From: Verrucomicrobiota bacterium
GTDB taxonomy: Bacteria > Verrucomicrobiota > Verrucomicrobiia > Limisphaerales > J093
NCBI GenBank assembly: GCA_012517065.1
Contig: JAAYVR010000075.1
Span: 1 to 41,574 of the forward strand
DNA: 41,574 bases
Reading direction: 5' to 3'
Shown here: piece by piece, positions 16,119-24,129 of the stretch
How the letters are laid out: each line of letters opens with the position of its first letter
Numbering within the stretch: the first letter of the stretch is position 1
The notes under the pieces: model-generated
What the model was told of the DNA's origin: nothing
The model's database searches: none
What the model saw: only the letters and a program-made list of their open reading frames with translations
Translations under genes and position numbers: made by a program

Positions 16119-17213
16119 ATGAAATCTGCTAACGTTTTGTTGGGAGTGGCTGCATTCTGTGGCCTCAATATTGCCGCTGTTGCTCAGCTTCAACTTGAGC
16201 CTTTGTGGACGCTCTCCCCCGGAGATCGCCCCTATTTGACGACGGACAACACACAGCGTGGGATGGATTACAATCCTGTGACTGGCCATCTGCTGGTGGC
16301 AAATCGTGCTGGCGGCTTGAGTGTTGCGATACTTGACGCCACCACAGGTGCCGATCTTGGTTCTCTCGATCTCGGTACTGGTATAATCACCGGCGGCACG
16401 TTTACCGGCAACATGCTGGGGGTTGCCAACGACGGCGCGATTTATCTCGGCAACCTGACACTCAATTCGACGACCACGCCGTTCAAGCTTTACAGGTGGG
16501 CAAACGAAACTGCCGCGCCAACACTTGCTTTCGAAGGCGACCCGTCGGCGGGCATCGCATTGGGCGGCAACAACAGCAAGCGGTTTGGTGACACCATGGA
16601 CGTTCGCGGAGCTGGCACTGACACCCAGGTTTTGCTTGCCGCACGTGGCGGCGGCGACGCAGCCGTCCTGGTGACAGGCGACGGCGCAAACTTTGTCGGT
16701 TATGGCATTGCCACTGACGCTGGGGCCAGCGCTTCTGACAATTCGAGCAATATTGGTTTGGGCGTGGCTTTTGGTGAAGGCAACACTTTCTGGGGCACGG
16801 CTCTCGGGCGCTCACTTCGGCACATTGGAGTTGACGTTGGTGTTTCGCCGTTTTCAGGCACAACCGTCGGCAATTTCACTGATGCTGAGGGTGTTCCTGT
16901 CAACGTCACGCTGATTGGTGTTGATACATCACTTGGCTTGCTGGCGGGCGTTGAACTTGCAACTGGACCGGACAAAGTCCATCTGTTTGATATCAGCAGT
17001 GGGACGCCTGTGCTTTTGGACACTGAGACGCTCACCGTGGACAACGCAAATCTGAATGGTGTGGGCGCGGTTGCGTTTGGCGATGGCAAACTGTTTGTCC
17101 TTGACTGCAACAATGGCATTCACGCCTATCAAGTTGTGCCCGAGCCATCGACATACGTTCTGATTGGGTTGGGTGTCGGTGCTTTGTGGCTTGTGCGGCA
17201 GCGAAAACGTTAG
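16119..17213 (+). CDS. PEP-CTERM protein with propeller-like body (DUF4623-like)
   Basis: This protein has 364 residues. The signal peptide MKSANVLLGVAAFCGLNIAA is followed by the likely cleavage at AVAQ. The body has repeated glycine/threonine-rich strands (GMDYNPVTGHLLVANRAGG, LGVANDGAIYLGNLTLNS, FKLYRWANE), like beta-propeller lectin or YncE-type domains and the DUF4623 family often found with PEP-CTERM tails. The tail VVPEPSTYVLIGLGVGALW with the basic end RQRKR is a textbook sorting signal. It is divergent from the padR operon, whose VIT protein bears a very similar tail (PEPSTYVL), so both could use the same exosortase. ATG 16119 was chosen over the upstream frame because it opens the signal peptide. 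A strong terminator follows. Confidence 0.88.
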   Translation: MKSANVLLGVAAFCGLNIAAVAQLQLEPLWTLSPGDRPYLTTDNTQRGMDYNPVTGHLLVANRAGGLSVAILDATTGADLGSLDLGTGIITGGTFTGNMLGVANDGAIYLGNLTLNSTTTPFKLYRWANETAAPTLAFEGDPSAGIALGGNNSKRFGDTMDVRGAGTDTQVLLAARGGGDAAVLVTGDGANFVGYGIATDAGASASDNSSNIGLGVAFGEGNTFWGTALGRSLRHIGVDVGVSPFSGTTVGNFTDAEGVPVNVTLIGVDTSLGLLAGVELATGPDKVHLFDISSGTPVLLDTETLTVDNANLNGVGAVAFGDGKLFVLDCNNGIHAYQVVPEPSTYVLIGLGVGALWLVRQRKR

Positions 17214-17237
17214 TGGTTATCATCTCGATTTGAACGG

Positions 17238-17268
17238 AGGGCGCGGAAAACCGCGCCCTTTGTGTTTT
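17238..17268 (+). terminator. Intrinsic terminator of the PEP-CTERM propeller gene
   Basis: The stem GGGCGCGG / CCGCGCCC closes an AAAA loop and is followed by TTTGTGTTTT. It begins 25 bases after the stop codon. Confidence 0.9.
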
Positions 17269-17320
17269 GGCTTGGCAACACGGAGCCTTCTGGTTAGTAG
17301 TTCCGCAACAAATCTGAACC

Positions 17321-18511
17321 ATGCAACCTTCACCATCGGAATCGCCGACTCGTCTGACCTCGATTGATGCTTACCGTGGATTTGTAATGATCTTGATGGC
17401 CTCGGGTGGGTTTGGCATTGCCCAAGTTGCGAGGCATTACAATGAAAGTGGGTTTTGGCAGTTTCTTGCGCGTCAAACCGAGCATGTGCCGTGGGCTGGC
17501 TGCAGTCTGTGGGATTTGATTCAGCCATCGTTCATGTTCCTCGTGGGCGTTGCGCTGCCTTTCTCGATCGCCAACAGACAGGCTCGCGGGCAATCATTTG
17601 CTGTGATGCTGGGCCACGCGATATGGCGTGCCGTCGCGTTGGTTTTTCTGGGTATTTTTCTTCGTTCCGTGGGACGAAAGATGACCTACTTCACATTCGA
17701 AGATGTTCTGACGCAAATTGGGTTGGGATACGTGTTCTTGTTTCTGTTGGGGTGGACGAAGGCGCGCACTCAGGCGATTGCAGCCGGTTTGATTCTGTTC
17801 GGTTACTGGCTTGCATTTGCTCTGTATCCGTTGCCGCCCAACGGATTTGATTGGTCGCAGGTTGGAGTTCCGGCGGACTGGCCACATCATCCGACCGGTT
17901 TTGCGGCGCACTGGGACAAAAACACGAACCTTGCGGCGGCATTTGACCAATGGTTTCTGAACCTGTTTCCTCGCGAACAGCGCTTTGTGTACAATGGGGG
18001 TGGGTACCTGACGCTCAATTTTGTGCCATCGCTTGCCACGATGATTTTCGGGCTGCTGGCCGGTGGCCTTCTGCGCAGCGCCCAACCCAAAGAAGTAAAG
18101 GTGAAGGTCTTGGTCGGCGCAGGCGTCGTGGGGCTGGTGGTGGGTTGGTTGTTGGGGTGGCTGGGGATATGTCCCGTGGTGAAACGCATTTGGACGCCGT
18201 CATGGGCGATCTATGCAGGTGGTTGGACATGCCTGTTGTTGGGTGCGTTCTATTGGTCGATCGACAACCGTGGTTGGCGCAGATGGGCGTTTCCCTTGGT
18301 GGTCGTGGGAATGAACTCGATCATGATGTACTGCATGGCGAATCTGACCAGGGGCTTTTTCGCGGACAGTCTCAAGACTCACTTTGGCCAGCAGTTTTTC
18401 CAGATCTTGGGCGCGCCGTTTGAAGGGATGGTTAGGTCGGTAGTACTGCTAATTATTTGGTGGCTGATTCTTTTCTGGATGTATAGGCGGCGTATTTTCC
18501 TGCGCATTTGA
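17321..18511 (+). CDS. DUF5009/HGSNAT-like membrane acyltransferase
   Basis: This protein has 396 residues with about ten membrane helices. The N-terminal signature RLTSIDAYRGFVMILM is that of the YeiB/HGSNAT acyltransferase group, whose human member acetylates heparan glucosamine across the lysosomal membrane; bacterial relatives are called NagX or DUF5009. Further matches are WDLIQPSFMFLVGVALPFSI, RSVGRKMTYFTFEDVLTQIG and, near the end, VVVGMNSIMMYCMANL. A periplasmic loop rich in Trp, His and Pro (residues about 165-215) is typical. It probably acetylates or otherwise acylates a sugar; the substrate cannot be told. The gene sits after the terminator as its own unit. Confidence 0.85.
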   Translation: MQPSPSESPTRLTSIDAYRGFVMILMASGGFGIAQVARHYNESGFWQFLARQTEHVPWAGCSLWDLIQPSFMFLVGVALPFSIANRQARGQSFAVMLGHAIWRAVALVFLGIFLRSVGRKMTYFTFEDVLTQIGLGYVFLFLLGWTKARTQAIAAGLILFGYWLAFALYPLPPNGFDWSQVGVPADWPHHPTGFAAHWDKNTNLAAAFDQWFLNLFPREQRFVYNGGGYLTLNFVPSLATMIFGLLAGGLLRSAQPKEVKVKVLVGAGVVGLVVGWLLGWLGICPVVKRIWTPSWAIYAGGWTCLLLGAFYWSIDNRGWRRWAFPLVVVGMNSIMMYCMANLTRGFFADSLKTHFGQQFFQILGAPFEGMVRSVVLLIIWWLILFWMYRRRIFLRI

Positions 18512-18568
18512 GTGTTGGGTGTGTCTGGACCTTGAAAGAACATCTTTTTGCCATATTTTGACCGAGCG

Positions 18569-19420
18569 ATGCATCACTCGAAGCTAACCTTGGGGCATTC
18601 GCCAGACCCGGACGATGCTTTCATGTTTTATCCGCTGGCCAAGGGCCTTATCCCAACCGACGGTTTGACCTTTGAACACCGGTTGGAGGATATACAGACG
18701 TTGAACGAACGCGCCGTCAGAGGTGAGCTGGACATATCAGCCATCAGTTTCCACGCGTATGCATATGTCAGTCACCTCTACGCCCTGCTCCCTTGCGGTG
18801 CGAGCATGGGAGACGGATATGGTCCGATGCTTGTCGCCAAACAACGGTTGAGTCGAAAGGAGATTCTAGCAAGCCGGATCGCGGTGCCCGGCAAGATGAC
18901 CAGCGCTTTTCTGGCGCTTGAATTGTGGCTTGAACGGCCGGTCCCCGCGACCAATCTGGTGGTTGTGCCGTTCGACCGAATATTCTCCGCGGTAAAATCG
19001 GGCGCGGCAGATGTGGGATTGATAATCCACGAGGGCCAACTGACTTGGGATCGGGAAGGACTTGTGAACTGTCAGGACCTTGGAAAATGGTGGTCGGAGA
19101 CCAATGGTGGTTTGCCTCTGCCGCTCGGCGGGAACGTGATCCACAAACGAATCCCTGCGGACGTGAGGGTCCTGGCCGCCAGAATAATCAAAGAGAGCAT
19201 CAGATACGCGTTGGATCACAGAGCCGAGGCGGTCGAATACTCTCTGCAGTTCGCGCGTGACATGGGGCGGGACCTTGCCGACCGATTTGTCGGGATGTAT
19301 GTGAACCATTGGACACTCGATTACGGGGAACGCGGGCGCGAAGCAATCCGTCGTTTTCTGGGCCAGGCCCATGCGGCGGGCTTGACGCCTGCCGCCCCGG
19401 AGCTGGAGTTCGTGCAGTAG
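18569..19420 (+). CDS. mqnD: 1,4-dihydroxy-6-naphthoate synthase
   Basis: This protein has 283 residues. MqnD converts cyclic dehypoxanthine futalosine to 1,4-dihydroxy-6-naphthoate in the futalosine route to menaquinone. It has the periplasmic-binding-protein-like fold without signal peptide: LTLGHSPDPDDAFMFYPLAK, ELDISAISFHAYAYV, GDGYGPMLVAK, IAVPGKMTSAFLALEL, SGAADVGLIIHEGQLTW, LPLPLGGNVI. ATG 18569 is preferred; the frame also has a TTG at 18548. No other mqn gene is visible here, so the rest of the pathway must be elsewhere. Confidence 0.92.
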   Translation: MHHSKLTLGHSPDPDDAFMFYPLAKGLIPTDGLTFEHRLEDIQTLNERAVRGELDISAISFHAYAYVSHLYALLPCGASMGDGYGPMLVAKQRLSRKEILASRIAVPGKMTSAFLALELWLERPVPATNLVVVPFDRIFSAVKSGAADVGLIIHEGQLTWDREGLVNCQDLGKWWSETNGGLPLPLGGNVIHKRIPADVRVLAARIIKESIRYALDHRAEAVEYSLQFARDMGRDLADRFVGMYVNHWTLDYGERGREAIRRFLGQAHAAGLTPAAPELEFVQ

Positions 19421-19512
19421 CCAGCGACGAACTCGGCGAAGCGCAGTCCGTCACGCGCAAGTTGACAAGGAAGCTTGTTTGTTCGACGTTTGTTGAGGCA
19501 GCACAATAACTT

Positions 19513-19944
19513 ATGCGCATGAGTGCCAACCGAATGCAACAGGGTTCGTCGCCGATCATGGCAGTGGCGGTCGTGGCCGTGTTTATGATGATTGTGACCG
19601 CATTGAGTCAGCAAACCGACCTTATGGGCTCGGTGACGGGAACCTCCACGAACAAGTCAACCGACTCAACGCTCGAGCGGCCGATCACCCCGGGCACTCT
19701 GACGCCTCCGGAGCCCCTTGACTCGCGCAAGCCATTGGGGGGCGCGCTGCCGGCCTTTTTCAGAAGCCCGCAACCACTGCAAATGATCAATCCGCTCGCC
19801 CCGCGGGAGTATGGTGACGGGACCCAGCATCTCTCGACAAACCTTCTCACAGGGGAGGCAGAAGGGGTGACTTTGCTGTCCATAAGACTGCCAAGCAAAC
19901 CTCACAAACTGAAAAAAAGCACCCCACCAAAAAAGACGCGCTGA
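19513..19944 (+). CDS. Small membrane-anchored protein of unknown function
   Basis: This protein has 143 residues. One N-terminal hydrophobic segment (IMAVAVVAVFMMIVTAL, residues about 15-31) should anchor it or act as a signal peptide. The remainder is Pro/Thr/Ser-rich and disordered-looking (TLERPITPGTLTPPEPLDSR) and ends in a strongly basic tail (KPHKLKKSTPPKKTR). I do not recognise the family. It lies 92 bases after mqnD on the same strand and converges on the M16 protease gene. Base composition and lack of stops support a real gene, but it has no homology anchor. Confidence 0.55.
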   Translation: MRMSANRMQQGSSPIMAVAVVAVFMMIVTALSQQTDLMGSVTGTSTNKSTDSTLERPITPGTLTPPEPLDSRKPLGGALPAFFRSPQPLQMINPLAPREYGDGTQHLSTNLLTGEAEGVTLLSIRLPSKPHKLKKSTPPKKTR

Positions 19945-20047
19945 TTCCTTAGCCAGGCTTCTTATTAGCACAACCATGCGTGAGGTTGTCATAGCGGCCA
20001 TCTGGCTCGCGCCGTTGTTTGTGCTTGTTCCGCCTCGCCGCCTCGAA

Positions 20048-20175
20048 AATCTCACCGGTCACCCCCTCGGATTCGCCCGTGCCTTTACTCCGGTGAGATT
20101 TCCGGGGCCCGCATATTCCTTGGTTGCTTGAAGACACCCGTTTCGCAGACTGCTCAGGGTATGAAATATGCGGGC
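20048..20175. repeat. Hairpin repeat H, long copy between convergent genes
   Basis: Two nested inverted repeats are present: AATCTCACCGG (20048-20058) with CCGGTGAGATT (20090-20100), and GCCCGCATAT (20107-20116) with ATATGCGGGC (20166-20175). The stretch from 20091 to about 20160 is nearly identical to 28112-28181. The element ends exactly at the stop of the M16 protease gene. Confidence 0.8.
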
Positions 20176-22916
20176 TAAAGAGCGCTGGCGTCGAGGAGTT
20201 CAATCGGGCCGTATTCGAGCTTGCGGATGTTTTCCTCGATCTTTTCCTTGTCTCCGACGATGACCCAAATCAGTTTGTCAGGTTGCAACAAGACCTTGGC
20301 TGCGCGAGCCACGGTTTCCTCTGTCTGCGCCATAACTTCGTCGGCGTAATTGGCAAAATAATCGTCGGGGTAATTGAATCTGACCATTTCCGCCAAGGAC
20401 GCTGCGATGGCTGCCATGGTTTCCCATCGCCCAGCCAGTTCAAGGGCGGCCTGTTTCTTGGTTTCTGCGACTTCGGATTGAGACGGCGGGCGCACACCGG
20501 TTATGTCTGTGAGCTCTTTGCGAATCTCCGCCATGGCATCAGTGGTCTTGTCGGTCTGAACCGGCGCAACTGCAAAGAACGGGCGTTGACCGCAGGCGTC
20601 GAAGACAACCGTCGAAGCACCGTATGTCCAGTGCTTGGCTTCGCGCAGGTTCATGTTGACGCGGGAGGTGAACTTGCCGCCAAGCAGAGTATTCAGGATT
20701 TCTATTGCGCGTTCGTCCGGGGTCGATTTCGGCGGTGCGAGATGAGCAGCAAAGATGACCGATTGTTCTGCGCCGGGTTTGTCGATCAGATAAACCGGTG
20801 CTCTTGACCGAAGGGGGACAGGAGGCAATTGTTTGCGCGGGGAATCTCCCGGCCGCCACACTCCAAACCTCTCCTCGAGAATCGGCAAAATCTGCTCTGG
20901 TTTGGTGTCGCCCACAACAATCAGTGTGGCATTACCTGGTTTGAACCATTTGGCATGGTATTGAACAAGATCTTCGCGGGTCATTTTCTGGGTGGATTCC
21001 TCCGTGCCAGTGCCGGTGAGAGGGGCGCTGTAGGGATGGCCTTCGCCGTAAAGAAGCCGGGGGAGAACGCGGAGGGCCATTGCATTGGGGGTAACTTTTT
21101 CGTGTTGGATGGAGGCAATGCGTTCCTTTTTCAATCTCACCAGCTCTTTTTCGGGGAAGGAAGGGTTGAGGATGATGTCCTGATACAGTTCGAGTGCTTC
21201 CTCCAAGGTTGTCTTGAGTGTGGTGAGAGTGACGACGCATTGATCAGGATTTGCTCCCGTGTCCAATTCGGCGCCGAGCATCTGGAGTTGATCGCTGATC
21301 TGCAGTGCGTCGCGCTTTTGCGTTCCCTCGTCGATCATTTCCATCGTCATGCTGGCGAGCCCGGGCAATTCGGGAGGATCGGAAGCGTAACCTGCATCCA
21401 CCACGAGCCGGAAATGCAGAGCGGGCACGGCATGGTTCTCGGCAATAATGACTTTGAGCCCGTTCTTGAGCTGGGTCTTTGTGAATTCGGGGAACTTCGC
21501 TTTTGGCGGGTTACCGCTTGAAGGCCGCACAGAGCGGTCCATGTCGGTCTTGTTGGTTTGATAATCAGGAAATGGCGTTACCGTAAGCACGAATTTCCCG
21601 TCCGAAAGCCATTCTCGAGCGGTCCTGAGCACATCATCGCGAGTGGCAGTTTGCATCCGGCGGAACTGGACCTTGTAGAATGCCGGGTCGCCCGCAAACA
21701 CCTGGCTGTAGCAAAGGATGTCAGATTTGCCGCCGAACCCGCCGATGCGTTCAACTCCGCGGACGAAAGCTGCGACGCGCTGGTTTTTTGCTCTGCGCAA
21801 TTCGTCTTCTGTTGGACCGTCTTTGAGGAACCGCGCCAATTCCTCGTCCATGGCTTGCTCGACCTTGCGTATGTCAATTCCGGGCCTGACCATGGCCGTG
21901 ATGCCGAAAGCGCCGGCGATTTCAAGGGATATGGGGTAGGCGGAGACCGACACGGCAATCTGCTCGTCGTACACGAGTCTCTTGTATAGCCGCGAGGTTT
22001 TACCCGAGCTCAACACGTCGCCAGCCAGAGACAGATACTCATTCTCTTCGGATATAGCAGGTGGGGTGTTCCAAACTTGGAGAATCATGGGAAGCTTTAC
22101 CCGGTCTTCCAGTGTGGCGCGTTTGATTCCAGTGCGCTTGGCGATCCATTGCCCGGGACGAACGATTGGCGGCCCCGACGGAATTTCACCGAAGTATTTC
22201 TCCACTTTCTCGAGAGCGGTGGCACGGTCGATGTCGCCTGCGAGACAAATGACCGCGTTTGCGGCTCCGTAGTACGTTCGGAACCACTCCCTGACATCGT
22301 CCAAAGTGGCCGCCTTCAGATCCGCCTCGTTGCCGATTACCTCCCACGAATACGGGTGGCCGGCGGGAAAGATGTTTTCGAGAAGCACGCGAAGGACTTT
22401 GCCGTAAGGCTGGTTTTCGCCCTGGCGTTTCTCGTTCAGAACCACGCCGCGTTGTTCATCGAGCTTGGCCTGGTCAATTGCGCCCAGCAACCAGCCCATT
22501 CGGTCGGATTCAGCCCAAAGAACAACATCCAGCGCGGAAACGGGGACGTCTTGGAAATAATTTGTGCGGTCCCAGTCGGTTGTGCCGTTCAGGGTGGTGG
22601 CGCCTTCGGGCTCGAGCAGCTTGAAATAGTCGTCGTTGAAATGCTCGCTTCCGTTGAACATGAGATGCTCGAACAAATGTGCGAACCCGGTCCGGCCCGG
22701 GCGCTCGTTCTTCGAGCCGACATGATACCAAATATTGACGGAAACGATCGGCGCTTTGTGGTCCTCGTGCACAATCAAGGTCAAGCCGTTTTTGAGAACG
22801 GTGCGTGTGAAAGGAATATCGACGTCGATAATGTCCTGCTGTGCGGCAAGACCGGTCATGCCAAAGGCAAGCAGTAAAGCCAGCACAGACGCGCATATCA
22901 ATCCAGAGACGTTCAT
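20175..22916 (-). CDS. M16-family zinc metalloprotease, two-domain
   Basis: This protein has 913 residues from ATG 22916, opening with an export signal (SGLICASVLALLLAFGMTGL, then AAQ). The inverted zinc motif HLFEH is at residues 80-84 (His80, Glu83, His84), with the distal zinc ligand Glu162 in LNEKRQ. The second, catalytically empty half (from about residue 470) keeps the substrate-binding Arg/Tyr pair in NLREAKHWTYG. This matches the single-chain pitrilysin-like/M16B proteases of the periplasm or outer membrane that degrade peptides. Alternative starts are ATG 22931 and GTG 22967; 22916 places the hydrophobic core nearest the N-terminus, with GGGA 9 bases upstream. Monocistronic; it faces terC divergently. 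Confidence 0.92.
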   Translation of the reverse strand: MNVSGLICASVLALLLAFGMTGLAAQQDIIDVDIPFTRTVLKNGLTLIVHEDHKAPIVSVNIWYHVGSKNERPGRTGFAHLFEHLMFNGSEHFNDDYFKLLEPEGATTLNGTTDWDRTNYFQDVPVSALDVVLWAESDRMGWLLGAIDQAKLDEQRGVVLNEKRQGENQPYGKVLRVLLENIFPAGHPYSWEVIGNEADLKAATLDDVREWFRTYYGAANAVICLAGDIDRATALEKVEKYFGEIPSGPPIVRPGQWIAKRTGIKRATLEDRVKLPMILQVWNTPPAISEENEYLSLAGDVLSSGKTSRLYKRLVYDEQIAVSVSAYPISLEIAGAFGITAMVRPGIDIRKVEQAMDEELARFLKDGPTEDELRRAKNQRVAAFVRGVERIGGFGGKSDILCYSQVFAGDPAFYKVQFRRMQTATRDDVLRTAREWLSDGKFVLTVTPFPDYQTNKTDMDRSVRPSSGNPPKAKFPEFTKTQLKNGLKVIIAENHAVPALHFRLVVDAGYASDPPELPGLASMTMEMIDEGTQKRDALQISDQLQMLGAELDTGANPDQCVVTLTTLKTTLEEALELYQDIILNPSFPEKELVRLKKERIASIQHEKVTPNAMALRVLPRLLYGEGHPYSAPLTGTGTEESTQKMTREDLVQYHAKWFKPGNATLIVVGDTKPEQILPILEERFGVWRPGDSPRKQLPPVPLRSRAPVYLIDKPGAEQSVIFAAHLAPPKSTPDERAIEILNTLLGGKFTSRVNMNLREAKHWTYGASTVVFDACGQRPFFAVAPVQTDKTTDAMAEIRKELTDITGVRPPSQSEVAETKKQAALELAGRWETMAAIAASLAEMVRFNYPDDYFANYADEVMAQTEETVARAAKVLLQPDKLIWVIVGDKEKIEENIRKLEYGPIELLDASAL

Positions 22917-23000
22917 AAAATCAAATCCCATGCGTCGAGTGTAAGCATGCGTGTCAAGACACGCCACAGTTTAGTGGCGGGCACTGCAATTTTCATTTTT

Positions 23001-23111
23001 TGGCCAGCCTATGACGCAGCCAGGCGTGCCGGAACCAAAGTGGCCTGACGGGCACTGACACGGCTCCCGCCCCCCTGTGGCTGTCGCCACGCCGGGCTGC
23101 GAGATTTTCGG
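23001..23111 (-). repeat. 126-bp element, copy A (inverted)
   Basis: Read on the minus strand, it matches the elements at 28608-28733 and 31516-31641. Shared blocks are CTCGCAGCCCGGCGTGG, GACAGCC, GGAGCCG, CAGTGCC and CTTTGGTTCCGG, in the same order. It ends 49 bases before the terC start and may carry or disturb its promoter. Confidence 0.65.
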
Positions 23112-23159
23112 TTTGGACAATGGAAATCCGGTTCCTCTCATGCTAGGCTTGAGTCGGCA

Positions 23160-24128
23160 ATGCTTGCTTTCACTGAGATACGGTGGTGGCACTGGGGCAG
23201 TTTTGTGGTCCTCGTATTGGTGTTCCTTGCCCTCGACCTCGGGGTTTTGCACCGGCGCGCGCGTGAAGTGAGGTTCAAGGAAGCGCTCGCGTGGACTGCG
23301 GTATGTTTTGTTTCGGCAATGGTTTTTGCCGGGACCCTTGTGCCGGTGCGGGGGAAAGGCGAGGCAATCGACTTTGTGCAGGGTTATCTGATCGAGCTGT
23401 CGCTTTCGATGGACAACGTTTTTGTGATCGCGCTCATATTTCAGTTCTTTGGCGTGCCGCGGCAGTATCAACACCGGGTCTTATTTTGGGGAATAATTGG
23501 AGCGCTGGTCATGCGCGGCACAATGATCGGAATCGGCACGGAATTGATTCACAGCTACGAATGGGTTTTGTATGTGTTTGGAATCTTTTTGGTAATCACG
23601 GGAATCAAAATGCTGGTTGCAGACCACACCGAAGAAATCCGGCCCGACCAAAACCCGCTCGTGCGCTTTGTGAGGCGGTATTTTCCTGTGACGGCGCATT
23701 ACGACGGGCAAAAGTTTTTCACGTGGCATGAAGGGCGCAGAATGCTGACACCGCTTGTGCTGGTGCTGGTGATGGTTGAAAGCACAGATCTTGTGTTTGC
23801 ACTGGACTCGATCCCGGCGATTTTTGGCGTCACAACCAACCCGTTCATTGTTTTCACATCGAATGTGTTTGCAATCCTTGGTCTGCGGTCGTTGTACTTT
23901 GTGCTGGCTGGTGCCATTGCTTATTTCGAGCACCTGAAGTTCGGCCTCGCAATCGTGTTAATATTCATCGGATTCAAGCTGCTGATAGTTGATTGGATCA
24001 AAATTCCAAGTACAGTCTCGCTGTTGATTGTGGCGAGCATTATTGCCGCATCCGTGATTTCATCGATTTTGAGCGTGCGGCGCAAACAGGCCCTCGCCCA
24101 AAACCAAAGCAATTCATTGGCGGAGTGA
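23160..24128 (+). CDS. TerC/Alx-family integral membrane protein
   Basis: This protein has 322 residues and about eight membrane helices. Conserved acidic motifs within helices are ELSLSMDNVFVIALIFQFF and VMVESTDLVFALDSIPAIF, both diagnostic of TerC proteins. These are linked to tellurite resistance and, in recent work, to manganese export during membrane-protein metalation. ITGIKMLVADHTEEIRPDQN and TSNVFAILGLRSLYFVLAG are further family stretches. I looked for a yybP-ykoY manganese riboswitch upstream and did not find one; the leader is occupied by a repeat. recJ begins 1 base after the stop, so the two are likely co-transcribed. Confidence 0.93.
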   Translation: MLAFTEIRWWHWGSFVVLVLVFLALDLGVLHRRAREVRFKEALAWTAVCFVSAMVFAGTLVPVRGKGEAIDFVQGYLIELSLSMDNVFVIALIFQFFGVPRQYQHRVLFWGIIGALVMRGTMIGIGTELIHSYEWVLYVFGIFLVITGIKMLVADHTEEIRPDQNPLVRFVRRYFPVTAHYDGQKFFTWHEGRRMLTPLVLVLVMVESTDLVFALDSIPAIFGVTTNPFIVFTSNVFAILGLRSLYFVLAGAIAYFEHLKFGLAIVLIFIGFKLLIVDWIKIPSTVSLLIVASIIAASVISSILSVRRKQALAQNQSNSLAE

Positions 24129-24129
24129 C

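Noticed and set aside
23001-23159. Possible yybP-ykoY manganese riboswitch before terC
   Set aside because: The expected conserved loops are not visible, and most of the leader is a dispersed repeat shared with two other loci.
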